A stretch of DNA of 64,000 nucleotides, taken from positions 1 to 64,000 of the forward strand of contig JAUICG010000003.1 of NCBI GenBank assembly GCA_030427485.1. Reading direction: 5' to 3'. Below the pieces are notes generated by a model. That model was given only the letters and a program-made list of their open reading frames with translations. It was not told where the DNA came from and searched no databases. This stretch comes from Gammaproteobacteria bacterium. Lineage in GTDB: Bacteria; Pseudomonadota; Gammaproteobacteria; Pseudomonadales; Halieaceae. A program made the translations under genes and the position numbers. Positions 35,591 to 43,862 of this stretch are shown piece by piece; position 1 is the stretch's first letter; every line of letters begins with the position of its first letter.

Positions 35591-37663
35591 TCAGATCGCT
35601 CCGAACTGGTAGCTGATCTGCAGATAGGCGCCGCGCGGCTGGCCCACAAAATAGCGGTATTCACCGAAGCCATAGTCAGCCCGCTCCGCATACTCTTCGT
35701 CGAGCAGATTGGTCAGGCGCAGGCCGGCTGACCAGCGCGCTGTCAGGTCGCTGGTAATCCGCAGGTTCAGCAGGGAGTGGCCGTCGTACTTGTGCTCGTT
35801 CTCGGGCTCCAGAAAGTAGGAATCCATGTATACCCACTCCAGTTCGGCGCGACCGTTGCGATCAGTCAGCGCGGAAAAATCCCACCCGAGTCGGGCGCTG
35901 CCGAAGGTCCTGGGCGAGGTGTCGATGTCATTGCCATTGATATTGCCACTGCTGCCGAGCAGTTCAATGTCGTTATCGTAGGTGTGTGAGGCGTAGTTGG
36001 CATCAATACCCGCAGACCAGTTGTCACCCAACAGGACATCAATGCTCATCTCTGCCCCGTAGTGGTTGGTCCGGGCGCCGCTGACATTGTGCCGATCGGC
36101 GTCCTGGAAGATCACGTCCTCTTTGTTCATGTAGTAGACGGCGATATCGTACCGGGTATTGCGCTTCCAGTAACCGCGAATTCCCAGTTCCACATTGTCA
36201 ATCTTTTCCGAATCCAGGTCGGCACTTTGCTGGCCGGACTGCAGTCGGTAGAGTTCCGCCGCTTCCGGTGCGCGGAAGCCGTGCGCATAGCGCAGGTAGA
36301 CTATGTGGTCTTCGCTCAGGCTATAGCTGGCGCCGATATTCAGTGACCAGTCGCTGAAGTCATCTTCGCGGTCCGCGGGCCGGTAAAAACGGCAGTCACC
36401 GGCATCGGGGGGGCAGGGCGCACCGTCACCCGCGCGGTTGTTGTAGTCGTAGTTGGTGTACTCGAAACGCACTCCGGCATCGAGCTCCCACGGGGAGTCA
36501 AATTGCGTCCTTACCTGACTGTACAGCGCGGCGACGCCGGCATCCACCTGGTAATCGTAGTGCACGCCGATGGGTTGGTTGGGACTGAAGTCCTCGTCCT
36601 GGGTTTCTTTCAGGGTGGCGTCGGTATATTCGAGGTCGATACCGTTCACCCAGCGCAGACCAGCGGCATCGGTGTTGATCGTAGTGCGCAGCCCCAGGCT
36701 GTCGTGGGCATTTTTCTCCTCCGGTTGCCAGGGCACGAAGTGTTGCAGAAACTGCATCTCGTTGGCACGCAGGTAGGGCGTGAGGGTCAACATGCTGTTG
36801 TTGTTCAGTGCGGTGCTCGCCGCGCTGTACAGGCGCACAGACCAGGCATCGCGATAGGCGTTGGGATTGGGGTTGGTTTTACTCAGGTCACTGTCGTTGT
36901 AGCCCTTGTAGCCTTCAATATACCCGGCGGTGTCCTGCTTGAGATTGGCCGTGTCCAGCACCGTGCGAAAATCCCAGTCCTGGCCGCGGTAGTCATGCCG
37001 CACGATAGCCTTCTGCTGGTCGTAGCCGGAATCGTCCTTGTAGCCACCGTCGTGGGTCGCGTTGGCACTGACGCTGACGCCGTTTCGACCCACGGTATCG
37101 CTGTAGCGGTATTTGGCACGGTAGTAGTCGTAGGGCCCGCCTTCCACCGACAGCAGACTGTCCAGTTGTTCGGTCGGTGCCGCGCTCATCACGTTGATCA
37201 CGCCGTGCATTGCGCTCGAGCCATAGAGCGCTGTCGCGGGGCCGCGTATCACTTCAATCCTGCCGGCCTGCTCGAAGTTGGCATCGAACAACTGATTGAC
37301 GTTGCAGAACCCCGGCGCGCGCAGGCTGATGCCATCGGCGGCAGAGAAAAATGCGCCGCAACTGCCAGTGCCGGTAAGGACGGGGGAGCGCAGCGCGATG
37401 ATGCTCTCCTGGCCGTTGCCGCGACTGATCCAGGCGCCCGGTACCCGCTGCATGATCTCGTTGATATGCACCGGGTCGACCAGTGCCAGTGTTTCACTGT
37501 TCACCGTCGACCAGGACAGGGGTAGCTTCAGGGCCTCCTCCTGTACGCGGCTGGCGGTGACCAGCACGTCTTCCTCCACCGGCTCGGCGCGGCCGGTCAC
37601 GGCGAGCATAAGCAGGCAGGCTAACGTTGACGTGCTGATAAGCCGAGAGTGTCGGGCGGGCAT
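35591..37663 (-). CDS. TonB-dependent outer-membrane receptor
   Basis: The 690-residue protein has a signal peptide (MPARHSRLIS to GRA), a TonB-box-like start (EEDVLVTASRVQ) and a plug domain (RIEVIRGPATALYGSSAMHGVINV). The C-terminal barrel has the conserved NLLDEEYAERADYGFGEYRYFVGQPRG and a final hydrophobic strand ending FGAI. It imports a bound ligand such as a siderophore, cobalamin or carbohydrate with TonB energy. Barrel loops carry no ligand signature that I can read. It stands alone with the IR element about 80 bases upstream. Confidence 0.93.
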   Translation of the reverse strand: MPARHSRLISTSTLACLLMLAVTGRAEPVEEDVLVTASRVQEEALKLPLSWSTVNSETLALVDPVHINEIMQRVPGAWISRGNGQESIIALRSPVLTGTGSCGAFFSAADGISLRAPGFCNVNQLFDANFEQAGRIEVIRGPATALYGSSAMHGVINVMSAAPTEQLDSLLSVEGGPYDYYRAKYRYSDTVGRNGVSVSANATHDGGYKDDSGYDQQKAIVRHDYRGQDWDFRTVLDTANLKQDTAGYIEGYKGYNDSDLSKTNPNPNAYRDAWSVRLYSAASTALNNNSMLTLTPYLRANEMQFLQHFVPWQPEEKNAHDSLGLRTTINTDAAGLRWVNGIDLEYTDATLKETQDEDFSPNQPIGVHYDYQVDAGVAALYSQVRTQFDSPWELDAGVRFEYTNYDYNNRAGDGAPCPPDAGDCRFYRPADREDDFSDWSLNIGASYSLSEDHIVYLRYAHGFRAPEAAELYRLQSGQQSADLDSEKIDNVELGIRGYWKRNTRYDIAVYYMNKEDVIFQDADRHNVSGARTNHYGAEMSIDVLLGDNWSAGIDANYASHTYDNDIELLGSSGNINGNDIDTSPRTFGSARLGWDFSALTDRNGRAELEWVYMDSYFLEPENEHKYDGHSLLNLRITSDLTARWSAGLRLTNLLDEEYAERADYGFGEYRYFVGQPRGAYLQISYQFGAI

Positions 37664-37745
37664 GGTACGAACCGGTGAAAAGTGAAGCGTGATTGTAGCG
37701 GATTCAGCGGGGTATCCCAATGCCTGCGGTCATCGGGCAGTGATT

Positions 37746-37909
37746 CAATTTAAAACTTTGGCGGAGGGGAGAGGCTCAGCGGCACAGTAGCAGTCGGGAC
37801 CGTGCGGCGACAGGACGTCGCCGCCCGAGCCTGCACATGGATGTGCGCTTTTTGGCGTGTCCCGACTGCTACTGTGCCGCTGAGGCTTCTGCAACCCAAT
37901 TTCAAACTT
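37746..37909. repeat. Inverted-repeat element with flanking direct repeats (MITE/REP-like)
   Basis: A perfect 26-bp inverted repeat (37775-37800 and 37859-37884) encloses 58 bases that contain a small nested palindrome (GGCGAC-AGGAC-GTCGCC). Outside it, CAATTTAAAACTT (37746-37758) and CAATTTCAAACTT (37897-37909) are near-identical direct repeats (12 of 13). No ORF is inside. This organisation suits a small non-autonomous mobile element or a long transcript hairpin. No T-tract follows either arm. Confidence 0.7.
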
Positions 37910-38029
37910 AACCACTACCAGAGGTATCTGGGCGGCGCTTAAATTTTGGGTATACTGCCGCATCCGGCTCACTGGCGCGGCAGCGGGCGCTGCGCCGGAC
38001 AGGCTCGAAGACGATCACAGGAAGGCTGC

Positions 38030-38728
38030 ATGTTGATGATTAAACCCCCGGTGGCGCTGTGCTGCTCATTGCTCTTGCTCGGCGGCTGCGCGCAGCTCGA
38101 CGCTTGGACGGACACGACGTCGAAACGCCACAGCCAGGCTGGGCCGGAGGTGGCGGGTACGCAGGAGAGTGCGCTGTATGTCGCGCCCGCGCCGGCCGCG
38201 GGGGTTGCCGCGATGCGCAATATCTACATCGCGCCGGCCAATCTGGCCAATATGCAGGTCATCCAGCCCGAGGGTGCGCCCGCCGACCCCGAGTGGTGGG
38301 TGACTGAAGAGGAGGACACGATACTGCAGCGCACCATCGCGCTCGAGTTCACGCTCGCACTGTCCGCACAGGCGGATTTCACTATCGTGTCCAGCCCGCA
38401 ACAGGCGCAATTGCTGGTCAATACGGCGGTTGTCGCCGTACACCCCGACAGGACGCGAGCTGCCGCTGCGCAAAGCGGCGAGTCCGGCGGCTCGATCACG
38501 GTCAGCGTCGCCGTGGTGGACGCCGCCAGCAACACGGTGCTGGTGCGCTCAGTGGCCACGCGGGCGAGTGACGATATCTGGGCGTTCAACGAGGTCAGGG
38601 GCGAGGACCCCGTTCTCAACAAGGTGTTCGCGGCCTGGGGTGCCGACCTGCGACAGGGGATTCTGCAACTGCAGGGCCGGGCCCGGGGCGCCCCGCTATC
38701 CACGCCCGGTGGGAGCAGTTCGTATTGA
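38030..38728 (+). CDS. DUF3313-like lipoprotein
   Basis: Start at ATG 38030 follows CAGGAAGG. The 232-residue protein has a lipoprotein signal (lipobox LLGGC) and then an Ala/Pro-rich linker. The core of about 165 residues runs NIYIAPANLANMQVIQPEG to DIWAFNEVRGEDPVLNKVFAAWGADLRQGI. It shows the order of DUF3313: an early beta strand, an LxxxFTLALSAQADFTIV block, and a late VSVAVVDAASNTVLVRSV strand. The match is from memory and moderate. It is probably in the outer-membrane inner leaflet. Role unknown. Confidence 0.6.
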   Translation: MLMIKPPVALCCSLLLLGGCAQLDAWTDTTSKRHSQAGPEVAGTQESALYVAPAPAAGVAAMRNIYIAPANLANMQVIQPEGAPADPEWWVTEEEDTILQRTIALEFTLALSAQADFTIVSSPQQAQLLVNTAVVAVHPDRTRAAAAQSGESGGSITVSVAVVDAASNTVLVRSVATRASDDIWAFNEVRGEDPVLNKVFAAWGADLRQGILQLQGRARGAPLSTPGGSSSY

Positions 38729-38793
38729 GGTGATATTCCCGGGTCTTGCATTTCACCAGGTGCCCGCAGCGAATATATCCGCTAGAGTTAGGC

Positions 38794-39516
38794 ATGGATG
38801 ACGCCGTTATCAATCTCCCCCTTTCGCAGCTGGCGCTGGCTTTGCTGCCGGTGGCGATTACCCTGGGCATCCTCCTCAAATGGTCCTATGACCTCGGCCA
38901 CGCGCTGCATGCGCTGGCCCGTATGCTGGCCCAGCTATTGCTGATCGGCTATGTGCTGGCGTGGATTTTCGAGGCCGGTAATGGCGTTCTGATTCTGCTG
39001 GTGCTGGCGATCATGTTGCTCGCTTCCAGCTGGATTGCACTCGGCACCGTACCGGAGCAGCGACGTGCCCTGTTAAGCGCCTGCCTGGTAGCCATCACCA
39101 TCGGCGGTGGTCTGACGCTGGCGCTGATTACGCAGGCAGTGCTGCAAATCGAACCCTGGTACCTGCCGAACTACATGATACCGCTGGCCGGGATGGCTTT
39201 TGCCAATGCGATGACGGCGGTCAGTCTCGCGGCCGAGCGCCTGTACGCCGAATTGGCACACGGCGCGCAATGGCCAGTGGCGCGGCTCGCCGCTTACCAG
39301 GCCGCGATGATACCGGTAATCAATTCACTGTTTGCGGTGGGTCTCGTCTCGCTGCCCGGCATGATGACCGGGCAAATTCTGTCGGGCATCTCACCGCTGA
39401 TCGCCGCGCGCTACCAGATCGTCGTGATGTGCATGATCTTCGCGGCCTCGGGCATTTCCACTGCGCTGTTCCTGGCGATGATCCGGCGCCAGGCGGACGG
39501 CGCGAATCCGCGCTGA
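38794..39516 (+). CDS. fetB: FetB/YbbM (UPF0014) ABC permease
   Basis: ATG 38794 gives 240 residues with seven hydrophobic helices. The conserved WYLPNYMIPLAGMAFANAMTAVSLAAERL and LPGMMTGQILSGISPLIAARYQIVVMCMI blocks are signatures of the FetB family. E. coli FetAB exports iron and raises oxidative-stress resistance. The partner ATPase FetA is usually adjacent but I see none here, so it must be elsewhere or the permease works differently. The gene lies between an outer-membrane-type lipoprotein and nfeD. Confidence 0.88.
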   Translation: MDDAVINLPLSQLALALLPVAITLGILLKWSYDLGHALHALARMLAQLLLIGYVLAWIFEAGNGVLILLVLAIMLLASSWIALGTVPEQRRALLSACLVAITIGGGLTLALITQAVLQIEPWYLPNYMIPLAGMAFANAMTAVSLAAERLYAELAHGAQWPVARLAAYQAAMIPVINSLFAVGLVSLPGMMTGQILSGISPLIAARYQIVVMCMIFAASGISTALFLAMIRRQADGANPR

Positions 39517-39562
39517 AATCGCCGCACCAGGTGTTCTATACTGAGCGCAGGAGGAACACGGG

Positions 39563-40888
39563 ATGTCGAGGATGATTGCCGGTCGCTTGTTGCTTGTGTT
39601 GGCGTTGTTATCGCTGCATGCCACTGCCCGTGCCGATGCCTGGGTAATAGAGGTCGATGGCGCTATCGGCCCGGCGAGCGCCGATCATTTCGTGCGCGGA
39701 CTGGAGCAGGCGGTAGTGGCGAACGCCGAACTCGTGATCGTGCGGATCGACACCCCGGGTGGGCTGGATCTCTCCATGCGTGACATGATCAAGGTGATGC
39801 TCGCCGCGCCGCTTCCTGTAGTCGCCTACGTCGCGCCGTCCGGTGCACGGGCGGCGAGTGCCGGCACCTACCTGCTGTATGCATCCAATATCGCCGCGAT
39901 GGCTCCCGGCACCAACCTCGGCGCGGCTACACCGGTGCAGATCGGGAAGCCCGAACTGCCGAAACCCACGGACGATCAAGCGCCGGATGAGGCGTCGATG
40001 TCGCCGATGGAAACCAAGGTCATCAACGATGCCGTGGCTTATATACAGAGCCTCGCCCAACTGCGCGGCCGGAATAGTGAGTGGGCGGAGAAGGCGGTGC
40101 GCGACGGTGCCAGCCTGTCGGCGAACAGCGCATTGGAAATCGGCGTCATCGAGATCATCGCCCCTTCCATGGCGGACCTGCTGGAACAGCTTGATGGCCG
40201 CGAAGTGGAGGTGGGCGGGAGGCGAGTGGTCCTGGAGACGGCGGGCCTCGCGGTATATACCCATCCGGTGGACTGGCGCAGCGAGTTCCTGGGCATCATA
40301 ACGGACCCCAATGTCGCCTATATCCTGATGCTGGTCGGGGTCTATGGTTTACTGCTGGAGTTTTATAACCCCGGTGTCGGCTTGCCGGGTATCACCGGGG
40401 CGATCTGCCTGCTGCTGGCGCTGTACGCGTTTCAGGCGCTGCCGGTCAGCTACGCCGGGCTTGGACTGATCCTGCTCGGTATCGCGCTGATGGTGGCGGA
40501 GGCATTCAGTCCCAGCTTCGGCATACTGGGGCTTGGCGGACTGCTGGCGTTTGTGGTGGGTTCTGTGTTGCTGATGGACACCGAAATGCCGGCTTACCAG
40601 ATCGCGCTTCCCGTGATCCTCGCCGTTGCGGTGTTCAGCGCCGCGCTGCTGGTGCTGGCATTGGGCATGCTGATGCGCGCTCGCCGGCGGCCCGTGGTTA
40701 CCGGGCTGGACCACCTGCTCGGTGCGACCGCGGTGGTGCAGTTGCTGCCCGGCGGTGTCGCCCGGGTGAGTCTTGACGGGGAGATGTGGACGGTTGCCAG
40801 CGACGATCGCCTGGCGCAGGATGACAGGGTGACTGTCGAGGCGATCGACGGTCTTACGCTGCGGGTCAGCAAACACGAAGAGAGGTAA
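39563..40888 (+). CDS. NfeD-family membrane-bound serine protease (long form)
   Basis: The 441-residue protein has a signal peptide, a ClpP-like protease domain (about 25-235), then four membrane helices and a C-terminal NfeD OB-fold domain (TVASDDRLAQDDRVTVEAIDG). The catalytic pieces of the PH1510-type Ser-Lys dyad are visible: RIDTPGGLDLSM, SGARAASAGTYLL for Ser and METKVINDAVAYI for Lys. It probably cleaves the hydrophobic C-terminus of the neighbouring stomatin-like protein. GGAGGAA precedes the start. The slipin gene follows after six bases. Confidence 0.9.
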   Translation: MSRMIAGRLLLVLALLSLHATARADAWVIEVDGAIGPASADHFVRGLEQAVVANAELVIVRIDTPGGLDLSMRDMIKVMLAAPLPVVAYVAPSGARAASAGTYLLYASNIAAMAPGTNLGAATPVQIGKPELPKPTDDQAPDEASMSPMETKVINDAVAYIQSLAQLRGRNSEWAEKAVRDGASLSANSALEIGVIEIIAPSMADLLEQLDGREVEVGGRRVVLETAGLAVYTHPVDWRSEFLGIITDPNVAYILMLVGVYGLLLEFYNPGVGLPGITGAICLLLALYAFQALPVSYAGLGLILLGIALMVAEAFSPSFGILGLGGLLAFVVGSVLLMDTEMPAYQIALPVILAVAVFSAALLVLALGMLMRARRRPVVTGLDHLLGATAVVQLLPGGVARVSLDGEMWTVASDDRLAQDDRVTVEAIDGLTLRVSKHEER

Positions 40889-40894
40889 GAGGCG

Positions 40895-41638
40895 GTGTTG
40901 GGATTTCCTTTTGCAGGTATAGTTATTTTTCTGGTACTGGCGCTGCTGTTTGTGATGTTTCGCGTGCTGCGCGAGTACGAGCGCGGCGTTATTTTCATGC
41001 TCGGCCGGTTTTACAAGATCAAGGGCCCCGGGCTGATCATCATAGTCCCGGTGCTGCAGCAAATGGTGAAGGTGGATTTGCGCACTATCGTGATGGACGT
41101 GCCCACCCAGGATGTGATTTCGCGCGATAACGTATCCGTGCAGGTCAATGCGGTCATCTATTTTCGCGTGGTGGATCCGGAGCGAGCAATCGTCCAGGTC
41201 GAGAATTTTCTCGAGGCCACCAGTCAGTTATCCCAGACCACCCTGCGCTCCGTGCTCGGGCAGCATGAACTGGATGATATGCTGGCGGAACGCGAACGCC
41301 TGAATGCGGATATCCAGAATATACTGGACAAGCAGACCGAGGCCTGGGGCATCAAGGTGGCGAATGTGGAAATCAAACACGTCGACCTGAACGAGTCCAT
41401 GGTGCGGGCGCTGGCCAAGCAGGCGGAGGCAGAGCGCGAGCGGCGCGCCAAGGTCATCCATGCCATGGGCGAAGCGGAGGCCGCTGAAAAGCTGGCCGAA
41501 GCTGCCAGGGTGCTGTCCGCACAGGACCAGGCGATTCAACTGCGCTACCTGCAGACACTGGTGGAGATAGCGGGCGACAAGAGCTCGACCCTGGTGTTCC
41601 CGGTGCCGGTCGATCTGCTGGATAAACTGCGGTCCTGA
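40895..41638 (+). CDS. Slipin (stomatin-like SPFH protein)
   Basis: The 247-residue protein starts at GTG 40895 with AGAGAGGTAAGAGG just upstream. It has one N-terminal membrane helix (1-25) and an SPFH/Band-7 domain ([30 protein letters not shown] onwards). A coiled coil with [29 protein letters not shown] follows. Slipins form oligomers at the membrane, often in an operon with nfeD, as here. Their role in membrane organisation or in protease scaffolding is inferred from homologues. Confidence 0.93.
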   Translation: MLGFPFAGIVIFLVLALLFVMFRVLREYERGVIFMLGRFYKIKGPGLIIIVPVLQQMVKVDLRTIVMDVPTQDVISRDNVSVQVNAVIYFRVVDPERAIVQVENFLEATSQLSQTTLRSVLGQHELDDMLAERERLNADIQNILDKQTEAWGIKVANVEIKHVDLNESMVRALAKQAEAERERRAKVIHAMGEAEAAEKLAEAARVLSAQDQAIQLRYLQTLVEIAGDKSSTLVFPVPVDLLDKLRS

Positions 41639-41684
41639 TTGTGGCGCGCACCGGCTCGAACGGATTTACAAGGTCCCCTCGCTG

Positions 41685-42101
41685 ATGTCGGCCTGGAAGC
41701 ACTTTGGCAGGGCGCACCGCTGGCTTTACCGTGTGAGCAAGGGTCGGTTGGGCGCCCGCATGGGCCAGATCGACGTCGCGCTGGTGGAAACCATCGGGCG
41801 CAAGACCGGCCAACCGCGCTGTGTGCCAATCGCGTGCTATCCCTATCGCGATTCCATCGTCGTTTCCGCTTCCAACAGCGGGAAAGAGAGTCACCCGGTA
41901 TGGTACCTGAATATGCGGGCCAACCCGGCGGTAGGCGTACAGATGGGCAGGGATTGCTACCGGGCCGTCGCGGTGGAGGTGCCCGAGGAGGAGCGCGAAG
42001 CGCTCTGGAAGGATATTATCCGGATCAACAAGCACCAGGCGGCGTACCTGGAAAAAGCGCAGCGTAAAATCCCGCTGGTCTGGCTGCGGCGGGAGAGTTA
42101 G
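41685..42101 (+). CDS. Nitroreductase-family deazaflavin-dependent-type oxidoreductase
   Basis: The 138-residue single split-barrel protein begins at ATG 41685. It matches the Ddn-like pattern: a basic N-terminus, VALVETIGRKTGQPRCVPIACYPYRDSIVV, SASNSGKESHPVWYLNMRANPAVGVQM, and a late IRINKHQAAYLEKAQRKIPLVWLRR. Actinobacterial members use coenzyme F420. Most Gammaproteobacteria lack F420, so the cofactor here is open. It overlaps no neighbour and follows slipin by 46 bases, with possible co-transcription. Confidence 0.82.
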   Translation: MSAWKHFGRAHRWLYRVSKGRLGARMGQIDVALVETIGRKTGQPRCVPIACYPYRDSIVVSASNSGKESHPVWYLNMRANPAVGVQMGRDCYRAVAVEVPEEEREALWKDIIRINKHQAAYLEKAQRKIPLVWLRRES

Positions 42102-42219
42102 GTCCTCCGCCGGGCCGACTGCGGCGGATACGGCGCCCTCAGGCGGTACAGGCTGAGCGGCGGTCCAGTCCGGGACCGGCAAGGAGAACGGATTCGCACG
42201 TCCCGGCAGTACGCGACGT

Positions 42220-43842
42220 CTAGGATCCGGAGGCCATCGCAGTGTCCCGCAACAGTTGGATCAGTGCCAGACGATCAATTTTACCGCTGGAAAGCATGGG
42301 CAGTTTATCCACAGGCAAAGCGGCGTAGACCGTGGGTACCTTGTAAGCGGACAGCCGGTTTCTGAGAAGGCCGGGGAGGGCATCGAGATCGATCGTTGCA
42401 CCGGGCGGGGTGATCACGACGGCACCCAGAAACGCCTCGTGCTCTGCCGCCACCCCGGTCACCAGCGACTGTGTCACATTCGGTATCGTGTTCAGCGCCT
42501 CCTCGACCTCCCTTGGCGATACATTGGCACCGCGAATCTTGACCACGTCATCGCAGCGTCCCTGAAAAAAGATGTGCCCCTCGCGCCGGATGACCAGGTC
42601 GCGCGTGGGGTACCAGCCGTCGGCGGTAAAGACCCGGTCCGCTTCGCGTTTGTGCATGCCGAGCATCAGGGTATCGCCGCGTACCAGTAATTCGCCCGGT
42701 TCGCCGTCGGGGACGTCTTCTCCGCTGTCCAGATCGACAACGCGATACTCCATACCCGCGGCGGCGCGGCCAAAGGAACCGTGCAGGTGCCCGGGCAGCG
42801 CTCCGAGGTGGCCGCAGCTGTGCGGCCCCGCGGTTTCGGTCATTCCCAGGCTGTTGCATATGGCCTCTGGACTTGCCGGGCGCTGGTTTTCGGGCAGCGC
42901 GCCGAAAAGGTAGCCGCCTCGCAGGTTCAGCTTGCGTCCCGCAAAAGAAGGATCGCTCTCCAGCGCTAGTGCCGCGTGAGGCCATCCGAGGAACCAGGTA
43001 GCGGATTCGCGCTCGATAAAATCGAGACAATCACGGGGCAGACTGCTTTTGCAGCCGAGTACGGTGGCGCCCGCCTGCATGGCGGCCAACAGCGTGTAGG
43101 ACAGTCCGCCGACCCAGAAAAACGGCATCGAAGAAAATATGCGGTCCGACGCCGTATACTGCTTTTCACCGGCCTGCCTGGCAGCCTGGCGCAGCAGACT
43201 GCGCTGGCTGTGAATAACGCCCTTGGGTGCGCTTGTACAGCCGGACGTGTAGACAATCGCGGCCGCATCGCTGCTGTGAACCTCTGACTCGGCGGATTCG
43301 AGTACCGCGTGTGGCACCGCTGCCAGTGCACGGTCCTCGATGGCAACAGCCCACGGTGGTGCCGTTGCCCCGCCCCAGGTAAACAGGCGGCGCAGGAAAG
43401 GAGCCTCCGGGAGTTGTTGCAGTGGCGTGGGTGTCAGTGAGGGCAGGGCCTGCTCGATGTAGTCGATGTAGTTGTGCCCCAGGAAACCGGGGGACATCAG
43501 CAGGCAGTGTATGTCGGCGTGCCGGAGTATATGCAGTAGTTCGCTGCTGGTGGAAAATGTACTCAGTGGAACCGCAACCGCGCCGATACGACTGATGGCG
43601 AGGAAACTGACGATAAATCTCCGGTCGTTGGGAAACAGGATGCCGATATGTGAACCTTTGCCCGCACCTGCGGCCAGCAGTCGCCGCGCTATCGCCGCGG
43701 ATTCCCGGTCCGCCTGTCGATACGTGATCCGCTCATTGTCGGCTACAGCGAGTTCATTCGCTGGCCAATTAGCGCTGGTGCCGCGCAATAGTTCCGGGAC
43801 TGTATCCGCGTCCAGTATCAATGTTTTCAACGCGTCGCTCAC
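42220..43842 (-). CDS. AMP-forming acyl-CoA ligase (regulator operon)
   Basis: The 540-residue ANL-family enzyme starts at GTG 43842. The phosphate loop reads YTSGCTSAPKGV, with Cys and Ser-Ala in place of the usual S/T and Gly-x. SLGMTETAGP, GWYPTRDLVIRREGHIFFQGRCDDVVKIRG and a C-terminal SSGKIDR with the adenylation Lys are present. It activates a carboxylic acid to its CoA thioester. The acid is unknown. It follows the tandem GntR gene by 20 bases and is probably in its operon. It resembles the second ligase at 50.6 kb in layout (VPLSTxSTxxEL). Confidence 0.9.
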   Translation of the reverse strand: MSDALKTLILDADTVPELLRGTSANWPANELAVADNERITYRQADRESAAIARRLLAAGAGKGSHIGILFPNDRRFIVSFLAISRIGAVAVPLSTFSTSSELLHILRHADIHCLLMSPGFLGHNYIDYIEQALPSLTPTPLQQLPEAPFLRRLFTWGGATAPPWAVAIEDRALAAVPHAVLESAESEVHSSDAAAIVYTSGCTSAPKGVIHSQRSLLRQAARQAGEKQYTASDRIFSSMPFFWVGGLSYTLLAAMQAGATVLGCKSSLPRDCLDFIERESATWFLGWPHAALALESDPSFAGRKLNLRGGYLFGALPENQRPASPEAICNSLGMTETAGPHSCGHLGALPGHLHGSFGRAAAGMEYRVVDLDSGEDVPDGEPGELLVRGDTLMLGMHKREADRVFTADGWYPTRDLVIRREGHIFFQGRCDDVVKIRGANVSPREVEEALNTIPNVTQSLVTGVAAEHEAFLGAVVITPPGATIDLDALPGLLRNRLSAYKVPTVYAALPVDKLPMLSSGKIDRLALIQLLRDTAMASGS

Positions 43843-43862
43843 CGCCGCTCTCGCGATTGTCC

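Noticed and set aside
36503..37525. 340-codon plus-strand open frame opposite the TonB receptor gene
   Set aside because: It is rich in Val, Gly and His without domain pattern. The receptor gene on the other strand has clear plug and barrel features.
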